Notes: generated by a model from the letters alone, not told the origin. Positions 8,827-16,947 are shown, numbered from the stretch's first letter. The stretch is DNA of 46,749 bases from an uncultured Alphaproteobacteria bacterium (GCA_934248075.1 CAKQKH010000010.1:1-46749), one strand, 5' to 3'. Made by a program: numbers and translations.

Positions 8827-9858
8827 ATGGATAAAGATAAAGCTCTTGATGCGGCGCTGAGCCAAATTGAAAAAGCTTTCGGCAAAGGCTCGATTATGAG
8901 ACTCGGCCAAGATAACGCCCATGTTGATATTGAGGCTGTTTCCACCGGCTCGCTCGGGTTGGACATGGCTTTGGGCATTGGCGGCCTGCCCCGCGGCCGT
9001 ATTGTTGAAATCTACGGTCCGGAAAGTTCCGGTAAAACCACTTTGGCCTTGAGCGTGATTGCTCAGGCGCAAAAAACCGGCGGCACCTGCGCTTTTATTG
9101 ATGCCGAACACGCTCTGGATCCGTCATATGCCAAAAAAATCGGCGTGGATATTGAGAATCTGCTTATTTCTCAGCCCGATGCCGGCGAACAGGCTTTGGA
9201 GATTGCCGACACTTTGGTTCGCTCCGGCGCGATAGACGTTTTGGTTGTCGATTCGGTCGCCGCTTTGGTTCCCAAGGCTGAGCTGGAGGGCGAAATGGGC
9301 GATTCCCATATGGGGTTGCAGGCTCGTTTGATGAGTCAGGCGCTGCGCAAACTCACCTCCACCATTGCCCGCTCCAACACTTTGGTTATCTTCATCAACC
9401 AGATTCGTATGAAAATCGGCGTTATGTTCGGTAATCCGGAGACCACCACCGGCGGTAATGCCCTCAAGTTTTATGCTTCTGTCCGCATTGATATCCGCAG
9501 CATTGGCAAAATTAAAGACAAAGAAGACATCATCGGCAGCCAGACTCGCGTCAAAATTGTCAAAAACAAGGTTGCTCCTCCGTTTAAGGTTATTGACTTT
9601 GACATCATGTATGGTGAGGGAATCTCCAAAACCGGCGAGATTATTGACCTTGGCGTTAAAGCCAATATCATTGAGAAATCCGGCGCTTGGTTTGCCTACA
9701 ACGGTGATAAACTCGGACAAGGACGTGAAAACGCCAAGCTCTTTTTGCGTGATAATCCGGCCATTGCCCAAGAGATTGAAAACAAGATTAAAGCTGATGC
9801 CGGTCATTTGGCCAGCGAATTGATTGGCGACAACGAGCCGCCGTCAGACGAAGAATAA
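8827..9858 (+). CDS. recA: Recombinase RecA
   Basis: RecA forms ATP-dependent filaments on single-stranded DNA, drives strand exchange and triggers LexA self-cleavage. Length (343 aa) is normal. Visible motifs are the N-terminal LSQIEKAFGKGSIMRLG, Walker A GPESSGKT (64-71), Walker B with VLVVDSVAAL, the L1/L2 DNA-binding loops (GEMGDSHMGLQARLMSQALR and FGNPETTTGGNALKFYASVR) and an acidic tail (NEPPSDEE). It has a GTAGGAGT-type ribosome binding site and a strong terminator 15 nt after the stop. A LexA-type box lies upstream. Confidence 0.99.
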   Translation: MDKDKALDAALSQIEKAFGKGSIMRLGQDNAHVDIEAVSTGSLGLDMALGIGGLPRGRIVEIYGPESSGKTTLALSVIAQAQKTGGTCAFIDAEHALDPSYAKKIGVDIENLLISQPDAGEQALEIADTLVRSGAIDVLVVDSVAALVPKAELEGEMGDSHMGLQARLMSQALRKLTSTIARSNTLVIFINQIRMKIGVMFGNPETTTGGNALKFYASVRIDIRSIGKIKDKEDIIGSQTRVKIVKNKVAPPFKVIDFDIMYGEGISKTGEIIDLGVKANIIEKSGAWFAYNGDKLGQGRENAKLFLRDNPAIAQEIENKIKADAGHLASELIGDNEPPSDEE

Positions 9859-9872
9859 AATCTTCGGCCAAC

Positions 9873-9908
9873 AAAAACTCCGCGGTTTTCAAAACCGCGG
9901 AGTTTTTT
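9873..9908 (+). terminator. Bidirectional intrinsic terminator of recA and the glycosyltransferase
   Basis: AAACTCCGCGGTTTT pairs perfectly with AAAACCGCGGAGTTT around a single-base loop, with T-runs on the plus strand and A-runs (T on the minus strand) at the other end. It lies between convergent genes. Confidence 0.95.
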
Positions 9909-9924
9909 GTCAGGATATCAATTT

Positions 9925-11049
9925 TTATCTGACCCGATGATTTTTACAATCATCAAGCAGTTGTTGCCATTTGTCGGCAATATGCTCCTCGGCGTATTGT
10001 TCCACGCCTTTGGCGGCCTCGGCACCCATTTTGATGCGCAATTCTTTATCGCTCATCAGTTTGGCCATTTTGGCGGCAAAATCATCAACATCTTTAGCCA
10101 AAAAGCCGTTTACACCGTCAACAATCACTTCGTTAACCGACGGCGCATCAGCGAACCCGATTGCCGGCAGGCCGTGTGCCTGTCCGTCTGCCAGCGCGAT
10201 GCTCAAGCCCTCATAAGCCGCCGGCCAGGCCATAAAATCCGCGCCGCGATATACGGCTTTCACATCATTGGCATAGCCCATAAATTCAACCTGTTTTTCA
10301 ATTCCCAAACGTTTCATTTGTTCCAGCAGACGCTTGTGATAATCAGGGTGTTTGATACTGCCGTAAAGTTCAATTTTCCAGTCCGGAAAATCTTTGGCAA
10401 TCTTGCCAAACGCCTCAAACAACAAATGCTGGCGCTTCTGCACTTCATCAACCCGACAAACATAGATGATTTTCTTTTTCTCCACGCTCAAATCAGCGCG
10501 CTCGGCCGGTGGAATCTGCCCGATGATATTGCCGATAACCCGTTCCTCGTGTTTGGGATAATCATCGCCGATTGTTCCCTTAAAGCTATCCAGCAACAAA
10601 TCATAAGCGGCGATTTTCTCCAGCTGTTTTTTATATACCCGATAGCGTATCGGTTTATGGCGCAGCGGCGCAAAGAACACCGGCGGGTGATTATGCACCA
10701 TCAGCACAATCGGCACATCGGGATTATGCAAAAAGCAGATATTATACACATCTTTCAAAAAATAGCAGACAATCACATCGGGCTTAATCTCGCGGATAGC
10801 TCTGGCAAAACGAAAAGATGCCGGTTGCGCCACGCTTTTGATTCCCGCCCAAATATCTTGAAGCAAGTTGCCGCATCTGGCGCTCAGGTTGCGCACCCTA
10901 ACCTGCGGCAGCAGATTGGACGGCCCCGCCTGCTGTTTGAAACTGTCAAACACAAAATTGACCTCATGTCCGCGCTTGGCCAGCATATTGCAAAAATCCC
11001 AAACAAAACGGCTGTTAACATTGCGGTCTTTAACCACCATTAATTTCAT
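9925..11049 (-). CDS. Glycosyltransferase family 4 (GT-B fold)
   Basis: A probable nucleotide-sugar-dependent glycosyltransferase, likely for envelope polysaccharide or lipopolysaccharide. The 374 residues show an N-terminal acceptor domain (KLMVVKDRNVNSRF; VHNHPPVFF), then a C-terminal donor domain from about 180 with IIYVCRVDEVQKRQHLLFEAF, VEFMGYANDVKAVYRGADFM and AYEGLSIALADGQAHGLPAIGF. That last motif is the GT4 E-x7-E site, but the second glutamate is replaced by aspartate. Sugar and acceptor cannot be told from the sequence. It stands alone, sharing a bidirectional terminator with recA. Confidence 0.85.
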   Translation of the reverse strand: MKLMVVKDRNVNSRFVWDFCNMLAKRGHEVNFVFDSFKQQAGPSNLLPQVRVRNLSARCGNLLQDIWAGIKSVAQPASFRFARAIREIKPDVIVCYFLKDVYNICFLHNPDVPIVLMVHNHPPVFFAPLRHKPIRYRVYKKQLEKIAAYDLLLDSFKGTIGDDYPKHEERVIGNIIGQIPPAERADLSVEKKKIIYVCRVDEVQKRQHLLFEAFGKIAKDFPDWKIELYGSIKHPDYHKRLLEQMKRLGIEKQVEFMGYANDVKAVYRGADFMAWPAAYEGLSIALADGQAHGLPAIGFADAPSVNEVIVDGVNGFLAKDVDDFAAKMAKLMSDKELRIKMGAEAAKGVEQYAEEHIADKWQQLLDDCKNHRVR

Positions 11050-11374
11050 ATAAATTCTCCTTATATCTAACCTAATGTTGCCAGCATAATCCTAATTATC
11101 ATAAAACAAAACCGGAAACCGCCAGATATCCAGAATTAGTTATCAAAAAATGGATTTTCTCACGATTCAAACCGTTTGGAAAGCGACTCGGCTGTAAAGG
11201 CGCTTAACCGCGGCTCAGCAACCAACTTTTCCACGCCGATTCAGGCGATGCCACGCCCTTTTCTCAGCTCCGCCCAACGTCCGTATATTTCCCCAATCTC
11301 AAGCAATCAGGCGCTTTGCCGCAATTTTCGCAACTTTCTCTTTTCGTTAAACTTATATTTTTAGAAAAAATATA

Positions 11375-11403
11375 TTGTAAATTGGACAAAAATATGCTAA
11401 TTT
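11375..11403 (+). promoter_or_regulatory. Putative sigma-70 promoter of the 194-aa gene
   Basis: TTGTAA, 17 bp, TAATTT, giving a leader of about 80 nt. The match is moderate. Confidence 0.4.
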
Positions 11404-11442
11404 AGGCTCATAAAATGAAATTAGTTACATATTATATAAACA

Positions 11443-11474
11443 GAGAATTGAGTTCGACTAATTGCCCAATTCTC
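11443..11474 (+). promoter_or_regulatory. Inverted repeat in leader of the 194-aa gene
   Basis: GAGAATTG and CAATTCTC form a perfect 8-bp inverted repeat with a 16-nt centre, 16 nt before the start codon. It could be an operator or an RNA hairpin close to the ribosome entry site. No U-tract follows, so it is not a terminator. Confidence 0.5.
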
Positions 11475-11490
11475 AAAAACCCATAACATC

Positions 11491-12075
11491 ATGAAAAAAA
11501 TTACACCAATTGCAGACGAATTCCACATGAATTCAGCATCCCTCAACCTCGGAAGAAAGCTTTATGCTCTCAAACTCACCAGAGATCAGGCCATTGACTT
11601 CAAGTCTGGCTTTTCAAGCTTTACAGCCATGGCCTCAAAGTATGGTTGGAAGAACAAATTGCAGGAGGGAGAAACGTATGAAGGTTATCTCGCCGTGTAC
11701 TACTCTGCAGACCAGCAGATGGTGGTATATATGTCAGGTTCTTTATATAAAGTTTCTCCTGACGAGGAAGTGGCAGAGAAAGACCTTGAGGCTCAGCGCA
11801 AACAGAGCCTTTGGAAAGTGGTCGCCGGCATTGATGAAGAAGGCGTATTTGACTACGTCTTCACTCTTGGCGACTACCCTATCGCCAAATTGGTGCAGGA
11901 TTTACAGGTTTATGACGGCCTGCTCGTCAACTTGAATCCAGCAGAACTGGGCGAGAGCATCAAAAAGAAGCTCGTCGCGGCGCTAAAAGAAGAAAGCGCA
12001 GCTGAGCTGACAGATGCCGAAGCTCTGGCCGTAAAAGCCATCTTTGGCAGATCAGGCCTCTTTGCAGAGGTCTAA
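11491..12075 (+). CDS. Hypothetical protein, 194 aa
   Basis: I do not recognise this protein. It has no signal peptide or membrane segment and looks like a soluble alpha/beta protein: an N-terminal helix-rich part (about 1-60), a strand-rich middle (YEGYLAVYYSADQQMVVYMSG at about 63-83), a segment with VFDYVFTLGDYPIAKL and a Glu/Ala-rich helical C-terminus. No clear Shine-Dalgarno sequence precedes the ATG. The gene is isolated, with its own AT-rich upstream region, leader inverted repeat and strong terminator. Codon choice looks somewhat different from neighbouring housekeeping genes. These traits fit an acquired gene, but this is inference. Confidence 0.7.
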   Translation: MKKITPIADEFHMNSASLNLGRKLYALKLTRDQAIDFKSGFSSFTAMASKYGWKNKLQEGETYEGYLAVYYSADQQMVVYMSGSLYKVSPDEEVAEKDLEAQRKQSLWKVVAGIDEEGVFDYVFTLGDYPIAKLVQDLQVYDGLLVNLNPAELGESIKKKLVAALKEESAAELTDAEALAVKAIFGRSGLFAEV

Positions 12076-12085
12076 AATGACATTT

Positions 12086-12120
12086 ATCCCCCACGGTTTC
12101 AATACCCTGGGGGATTTTTG
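12086..12120 (+). terminator. Intrinsic terminator of the 194-aa gene
   Basis: ATCCCCCA pairs with TGGGGGAT (8 bp) around a 14-nt loop and is followed by a T-run. Confidence 0.9.
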
Positions 12121-12175
12121 TTGCCTTCGCCCAACAACCAAGTATAATAAGTCATCACTCTTGAAAGGAAACGCC

Positions 12176-12691
12176 ATGAAAGTCTCCAACCCTATTGATA
12201 TGCAAAATAACGACATCAGTTTTCAGACCGAAGATGACCGTCGTTTCCGACTCCGAGCTGCTGCCATTATTATTGAAGACGGCTGCGTGCTGTTTGCCAC
12301 CAATAACGCCGAAAAATATTATTACTCTATCGGCGGCGCCATTGAACTGGGCGAAACTGCCGAACACGCCGTCCTGCGCGAGGTTTTGGAAGAAACCGGC
12401 GTGCCTTATCAAATTGACCGATTAGCCTTTGTCCAGGAACTGTTTTTTAAGCGCGATGACGGCATGCTCAAAGGCCTGGACTGCCATGAGATTACTTTCT
12501 TTTTCCTTATGAAACCGCGCGGTTCGCAACAACTCAACAGCCACAGCAAGACCCTCAACAACACCCTGCCCGAGCGCATGTGTTGGCTGCCGATAGATAA
12601 GCTTGACCAATATGAGGCTTATCCGGAGTTTTTCCGCACCGAGCTGAAAAATCTGCCGCCTTATGTCAAACACATTGTAACTCACCAATAG
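12176..12691 (+). CDS. Nudix hydrolase
   Basis: A nucleoside-diphosphate-linked hydrolase of unknown substrate. The Nudix box is complete: GGAIELGETAEHAVL then REVLEETGV (G-x5-E-x7-REV-x-EE-x-GV). The ATG at 12176 follows a GAAAGGAAACGCC ribosome binding site, giving 171 aa; the frame runs further up through the preceding terminator, so earlier starts are rejected. Next on the same strand come a MazG-like gene (12 nt on) and a GNAT gene, suggesting a small operon for nucleotide-pool cleaning or small-molecule modification. Confidence 0.88.
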   Translation: MKVSNPIDMQNNDISFQTEDDRRFRLRAAAIIIEDGCVLFATNNAEKYYYSIGGAIELGETAEHAVLREVLEETGVPYQIDRLAFVQELFFKRDDGMLKGLDCHEITFFFLMKPRGSQQLNSHSKTLNNTLPERMCWLPIDKLDQYEAYPEFFRTELKNLPPYVKHIVTHQ

Positions 12692-12703
12692 AAAGTTTAT
12701 GTT

Positions 12704-13033
12704 ATGCCTCTTGAATTAAAATCTAATCCGACTTTGTCTGACCTTCAGGCTTATGTTGCCCAAATGAAACAAGAACGCGGTTTTAATACCACCGATAAAT
12801 TTTTTGAATGTTGCCTCTTGGCGGAAGAATGCGGCGAACTTATTTCTGCCGTCCGCAAAAACAACAAAGGCGGTTCAATTGGTACCGGCTCAAAAACTAC
12901 CAACGTATCCGAAGAATTAGCCGATGTTTTGATATACTTATGCTCTCTGGCAAATATGCATGGCATTAACCTTGAACAGGCTTTTCGTGATAAAGAAGAA
13001 ATCAATAAACAGCGCAGCTGGAAAAGGCTATGA
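12704..13033 (+). CDS. MazG-like nucleotide pyrophosphohydrolase
   Basis: A short all-alpha NTP pyrophosphohydrolase-like protein (109 aa). The metal-binding pattern of the family is present: LAEECGELISA (E-E-x2-E) and, after a basic loop, VSEELADVLIYL (E-x2-D). Such enzymes hydrolyse nucleoside triphosphates to monophosphates; the substrate is not known here. It sits 12 nt downstream of the Nudix gene and overlaps the next gene by 4 nt (ATGA), so the three are very likely co-translated. Confidence 0.85.
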   Translation: MPLELKSNPTLSDLQAYVAQMKQERGFNTTDKFFECCLLAEECGELISAVRKNNKGGSIGTGSKTTNVSEELADVLIYLCSLANMHGINLEQAFRDKEEINKQRSWKRL

Positions 13034-13509
13034 TTCAAATTCGTCAAGCCGTGCCGACCGATGCCGTTGCTATTGAACAACTTCACGTTGCCACTTATAA
13101 AGCGTCATATCGCGGTTATTTGCCCGATAATTTTTTAGATACTTTGCAAGTGTTGCCGGAAAAAGTGTCACAAATTGAAAACGCTATAGCTCGGCACCAT
13201 AAATTTACCATTGCCGTTGAAGACGAGAAAATTGTCGCTTTTGCCTCCGTCGGCAACTTAAACGATTTGGAATTCGAAATTATCTCGCTATACACCGCGC
13301 CCAATCGCCAGAAACAAGGAATAGGTTCTTTGCTGGTAAACGATATTTGCCAACGCAAAAAAGCCGCCGGTTTTGGCAAATGCATTGTCTGGACCATAAA
13401 AGACGGCCCCTCAATCGGTTTTTATGCCAAAATGGGCTTTATCTCCACCTCACAAGAAAAAACGTGGAAATTTGGCATTAAAATTGTAATGCTGGAAAAA
13501 ACCATATAA
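13030..13509 (+). CDS. GNAT family N-acetyltransferase
   Basis: A 159-aa acetyl-CoA-dependent acyltransferase. The acetyl-CoA site shows as LYTAPNRQKQGIGSLLVNDI (motif A, R/Q-x2-G-x-G/A), preceded by a strand with FEIISLYT and followed by CIVWTIKDGPSIGFYAKMGF (motif B). Start overlaps the MazG-like stop (ATGA). It ends 2 nt before the metK stop on the opposite strand, with no terminator between the convergent genes. Substrate unknown. Confidence 0.88.
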   Translation: MIQIRQAVPTDAVAIEQLHVATYKASYRGYLPDNFLDTLQVLPEKVSQIENAIARHHKFTIAVEDEKIVAFASVGNLNDLEFEIISLYTAPNRQKQGIGSLLVNDICQRKKAAGFGKCIVWTIKDGPSIGFYAKMGFISTSQEKTWKFGIKIVMLEKTI

Positions 13510-13511
13510 CC

Positions 13512-14519
13512 CTATATAGTCACAATTCCCTGCCGACAAAGTTGCGCAAAAACCGGCTTGTTTAGCCCTAGCCTCTCAATCAGCACACTCGGCTTGAGAT
13601 CGCGATTACATTCGCGGATTTGGGTTTGTCCGTTTTTCAGCGTCTTAATCACGCAGCTTGGCAGCTCCGAACGACCAATGCATGATGACAAATACACAAA
13701 ACATTCGTCGTTATCCGCCAGATTTTCCACCGCCAATTTGCGGGCGTACAGATTCAAGGTCAAATCAGCCTTGCTGCCGTCTTTGGTCCATGGACTGCCG
13801 CCGCCTATTGGACAAGCGGTAGAATAAAAATCGCAGGCCAGCTTACGTCCGGTAACTCCGCAGTCGGCCACCGCCGAATGATATGTGTAGCGTCCGGTAC
13901 CGTTGATAATCAGATTTTTGGGCTTTTCACTCAATGTCCGCGCCACCAAATCGGTCAGATTTGTTTCTTCAAGCATCGGCACAGCCGCAATTGCGGTTTC
14001 AATTTTGCCCTCGTCATCAAGCGTAATTTGCGTTTTGATATCCAATCCCAAAGTTTTGGAACCAAGAGCCTGTTGATACAAAGCATTATTAAGCTTGCGC
14101 GCCAAATAAAGCTCGCGGTTGATTTTGCCCTCGCCCTGACAGGCATAGCCGACAAACACCCCTTGGTCGCCCCAACCGTCTTGCGCCACGCCCTGGTTAA
14201 TTTCCGCCGATTGCTGACCAATAAGGTTAACCAGCTCCAATTTCTGCGGCTCCAGCGCATATTCGCCCCAAATTTTGGCATATTCCTCGGTGTAGCCGAT
14301 TTCAGTCAAAGCATCTAGCACATACGCGCGCAGTTTATGCAAAGAGACATTGCCTTTTATCTCTCCGCCCACAATCACGGTATTGCCTTTAAGCATAACC
14401 TCCACGGCATATTTAACCGTTGGGTCTTGCTCAATCATTCTATCCAAAATGTAGCTGGAAATATAATCCGAGGTTTTATCCGGGTGTCCGAGCGACACCG
14501 CTTCTGCAGTTTTATGCAT
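13512..14519 (-). CDS. metK: S-adenosylmethionine synthetase, short divergent form
   Basis: Makes S-adenosylmethionine from methionine and ATP. Active-site motifs are preserved: GHPDK (His12), GQQSAEINQGV, GWGDQGVFVGYA (GAGDQG in most), LDIKTQITL, DCGVTGRK and the P-loop-like GGGSPWTKDGSKAD, where most have GGGAFSGKD. At 335 aa it is about 50 residues shorter than E. coli MetK, lacking the usual C-terminal end (HFGRE...FPWE) and having compact loops. The start follows an AAGGAG ribosome binding site with 8-nt spacing, which is part of a SAM-II-like riboswitch. That arrangement, plus the intact lysines and histidine, argues for an active enzyme and feedback control by its product. Confidence 0.9.
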   Translation of the reverse strand: MHKTAEAVSLGHPDKTSDYISSYILDRMIEQDPTVKYAVEVMLKGNTVIVGGEIKGNVSLHKLRAYVLDALTEIGYTEEYAKIWGEYALEPQKLELVNLIGQQSAEINQGVAQDGWGDQGVFVGYACQGEGKINRELYLARKLNNALYQQALGSKTLGLDIKTQITLDDEGKIETAIAAVPMLEETNLTDLVARTLSEKPKNLIINGTGRYTYHSAVADCGVTGRKLACDFYSTACPIGGGSPWTKDGSKADLTLNLYARKLAVENLADNDECFVYLSSCIGRSELPSCVIKTLKNGQTQIRECNRDLKPSVLIERLGLNKPVFAQLCRQGIVTI

Positions 14520-14527
14520 AAGTCAAT

Positions 14528-14575
14528 CTCCTTATTTAGTCCTCTGTTGCGGGACAAGTCAGGTTAAATCCACAT
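14528..14575 (-). promoter_or_regulatory. SAM-II-type riboswitch upstream of metK
   Basis: On the minus strand, a P1 stem (TGTG/CGCA) encloses a 19-nt loop beginning GATTTAACC, the signature of SAM-II aptamers. The 3' tail reads GGAC-TAAATAAGGAG; GGAC can pair with GTCC in the loop, and the GG of the ribosome binding site with CC of AACC, forming the SAM-II pseudoknot that hides the Shine-Dalgarno. Size (~48 nt) and position (8 nt before metK) fit. SAM-II is mainly alphaproteobacterial. Pairing was done by eye. Confidence 0.78.
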
Positions 14576-14576
14576 C

Positions 14577-14600
14577 GAAATGATTGTCATTAATCATTTC
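14577..14600 (-). promoter_or_regulatory. 9-bp perfect hairpin before the SAM-II element
   Basis: GAAATGATT and AATCATTTC form a perfect inverted repeat with a 6-nt loop, directly 5' of the riboswitch. No T-run follows, so it is not a terminator. It may be an operator or an RNA cap on the aptamer. Confidence 0.5.
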
Positions 14601-14638
14601 AAAGCCATAATTCCAACTTTTTGCAACAAATGTCAACC

Positions 14639-15226
14639 CTAAATTATATCTTGTTGCGGATTAATTTTGGCATACAGAAACTGATCGTGATATTCACCAT
14701 AAGCGAAACGGGCTCCGATCATGCGCCATTCTCTCACAAAACCGCATTGCTCGGCCACCGCCGCAGATGCCTTGTTTTCAACATCGCAAGTTATAACCAA
14801 ACGATGAATTCCGCGGGCAAACAGCTCTTTGGTCAGCAGTTTCACCACTTCGGTAACATAACCATGTCCAGTGGCGGTTTTATCCAAATAATAACCAAAC
14901 TCGGCAAATCGATGCATATATGATACCGTATGAATACCACCGGCGCCAACCAGTTTGCGGGTATGCTTATCCAAGAACACATATTCAAACGAATCCTGCT
15001 GGCTGAAGTTGCGCTCAAAAATATCAGTCACTTCGCGAACATTATCAATACTTTGCGTATCATCTACCCAAAACAAATACGGACGCAAAAAATCGCGGGA
15101 AGAATCTATCAACTGCCACAATTGCTCATCATATTCATGCGTGCGTTGGCAAATAATTACTTTGTCACCGATAATTTCTGTCGGCAGAGAAAATTTTTCA
15201 AACTTTTTGTTGCCTATATCTATCAA
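14639..15226 (-). CDS. GNAT acetyltransferase, RimJ/RimL type
   Basis: A 195-aa acetyltransferase resembling ribosomal-protein acetylases, a family that also includes small-molecule acetyltransferases. It shows the conserved core FEYVFLDKHTRKLVGAGGIH, then AEFGYYLDKTATGHGYVTEVV (motif A) and RLVITCDVENKASAAVAEQCGF (motif B). The start at 15226 is a TTG with a good GAGAGGAAG ribosome binding site, so a non-AUG start is likely. It lies 18 nt downstream of the 567-aa gene and upstream of the metK leader. Confidence 0.88.
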   Translation of the reverse strand: MIDIGNKKFEKFSLPTEIIGDKVIICQRTHEYDEQLWQLIDSSRDFLRPYLFWVDDTQSIDNVREVTDIFERNFSQQDSFEYVFLDKHTRKLVGAGGIHTVSYMHRFAEFGYYLDKTATGHGYVTEVVKLLTKELFARGIHRLVITCDVENKASAAVAEQCGFVREWRMIGARFAYGEYHDQFLYAKINPQQDII

Positions 15227-15243
15227 TTTTACTTCCTCTCATA

Positions 15244-16947
15244 TTATCTGACATTAAACCGGCGCGATGCCACTGCCGGCTTGGTTTTAGCCGCAATCAT
15301 CGCCTCATGCAGTTTTTCGGCGCCGTACTGCGAACACAATCTTTCCACTTCGCCGCAGGTTCCGTCAACAAAGCCATAACGTTTTTCCGGCGGCAGCGCA
15401 ACAATATTTTCCAAAGCTTGCTGTACTTTGCGTTTAGATGACGCGCCATTTTTTTCGGCCTGACTATACAGAGTCAGCAACCCTTTGGCATACGCCACCT
15501 GATCCAAACGATTGTCCGGATATGCTTTTTGCTTATAAACTCCGGCCGCCGCCAGCATAATCTCCTCACTGGCTTTGGCGTAATTCAGCTTATGAAATTT
15601 ATCGTTTTTGGCGGCAAACAGCTTAAACAGCTCCACATCATCAACATTTATCGCAAATTGGTTCCACCAATATACCTTATCCAAAGCTTCAATCTGATTA
15701 TGATTCATCGGCCATTTTTCCCAGCCGCATTTAGCTTTGTTGCTGCGTATCGGCAAATAAGCCTCCATTTTCTGAAACAGATTGATTATCTCGTTATTAT
15801 CCTGAGACGCCAGCGCATAATCCAGCAAAAACTTATTATGCTCGTCTTTACCCATCAGCATATTTTCATCAAGGCCGGAAACATCAAATTTCTCGCCGGC
15901 GGCAATCTGTTCGGTCATCTGCTGAAACTTTTGCCTAAATTTTTGCTTATCACAGGCAAAATCAGCCATATATTCCGCGCCGGTTTGGCGGGCATGCTCT
16001 GCCAGCTCCTGTTTGTCCTGATGTTTTTTCAGAGCGTTAGCCAGCAGTTGATCGGGATTTTCAATCAAATAATCAGCGCTCAAAGCCTCATGAAATATCA
16101 GTTGAAAAATCTCTTCCTCTTTTTGGGCGCCGGCCAGTTTTATACCTGATTTCCAGTAACCGCCGTCATGCTCTTTTACGCCGCGCATTCCAATCCGCCC
16201 CACCAGCAGAACCGCGGCATTGTCAGCCAAATTAAGATACATGTAATCTTTGTCATCAGGGTGGTGGTTAATCATTCGGTGGCGAAACGTCATTATATCC
16301 ACATCGCGCAAACCCAGCACCTCATCAGCCGAGCTGACGCGTATCAACTGTGTGGAGCGAAACTTACGTTTCTCTAAATCGGCGTCAATATTATTATGTT
16401 GCACCGCAAATAATTGGCGCTGAACAAATTTGCGTTCCTCAGTCAGATAACCGATATCCGTCATCAGCTCATTCAGCTGACGATCAATTTCGTGCAATAT
16501 ATCGCCGCCATAACAATGGGTGATAATTTTCAGATTTCGCAAATTGTGCGCCGCCTGCATCGCCGATATCCGATGCAAATCGCCGTTTTCGTCTTTATTT
16601 GCGACCAACGGCACAATATACTGATCAAACACCGCCTGCGCCCTCAGTACTGTCGGCGCGCGCTCCATTAATCCGGTATTATAGTACATCGAGCAGATTT
16701 GATAATCGCGTTGTTCATCTTCGTTGAGCAGCCCCTCCACCACTTTGCACATGCCATTGGCGGCTTTGGTGTCATGAGTGCCGATCCCCGGCAAAATCAA
16801 AATCGTTTTTTTGCCGACAAAAGTAAGATTATCATCTGCCGACCGCCAATGATCCGGCGCGCTCATATCTCTAATCATCAGCCCGCTTTTGGCCAGCTCG
16901 GCAATATTGCCGATATCATCAATATCTTCATCTATCAGACTACGCAT
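15244..16947 (-). CDS. Large hypothetical protein with alpha/beta-hydrolase-like N-terminus
   Basis: A 567-aa soluble protein that I cannot assign to a named family. The first ~250 residues resemble an alpha/beta hydrolase: strand and oxyanion-like turn ILILPGIGTHDTKAANG (about 50-65), then IITHCYGGDI (142-150), placed like the nucleophile elbow. In lipases this would be HSxGG; here the elbow residue is Cys145. A candidate late-strand region has RVSSADEVLGLRDVD. The remaining ~300 residues are helical and charged, rich in Gln, Lys and Ala, and end VASRRFNVR. There is no signal peptide, so a cytosolic or secreted effector role are both open. It is followed by GNAT and metK. Confidence 0.6.
   Translation of the reverse strand: MRSLIDEDIDDIGNIAELAKSGLMIRDMSAPDHWRSADDNLTFVGKKTILILPGIGTHDTKAANGMCKVVEGLLNEDEQRDYQICSMYYNTGLMERAPTVLRAQAVFDQYIVPLVANKDENGDLHRISAMQAAHNLRNLKIITHCYGGDILHEIDRQLNELMTDIGYLTEERKFVQRQLFAVQHNNIDADLEKRKFRSTQLIRVSSADEVLGLRDVDIMTFRHRMINHHPDDKDYMYLNLADNAAVLLVGRIGMRGVKEHDGGYWKSGIKLAGAQKEEEIFQLIFHEALSADYLIENPDQLLANALKKHQDKQELAEHARQTGAEYMADFACDKQKFRQKFQQMTEQIAAGEKFDVSGLDENMLMGKDEHNKFLLDYALASQDNNEIINLFQKMEAYLPIRSNKAKCGWEKWPMNHNQIEALDKVYWWNQFAINVDDVELFKLFAAKNDKFHKLNYAKASEEIMLAAAGVYKQKAYPDNRLDQVAYAKGLLTLYSQAEKNGASSKRKVQQALENIVALPPEKRYGFVDGTCGEVERLCSQYGAEKLHEAMIAAKTKPAVASRRFNVR

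Larger units (their letters stand above)
11050..11490. other. Long intergenic region with promoter and leader of the next gene
   Basis: This 441-bp AT-rich gap contains no convincing gene. Near its right end it holds a possible promoter and an inverted repeat in the leader of the 194-aa gene (listed separately). The left 300 bp show no recognisable element. Confidence 0.5.

Noticed and set aside
9907..11043. A 378-codon frame on the plus strand opposite the glycosyltransferase
   Set aside because: It mirrors the codon structure of the real gene. It lacks any domain pattern and is rich in His/Gln/Ile as expected for antisense frames, and the minus-strand protein has clear GT4 motifs.
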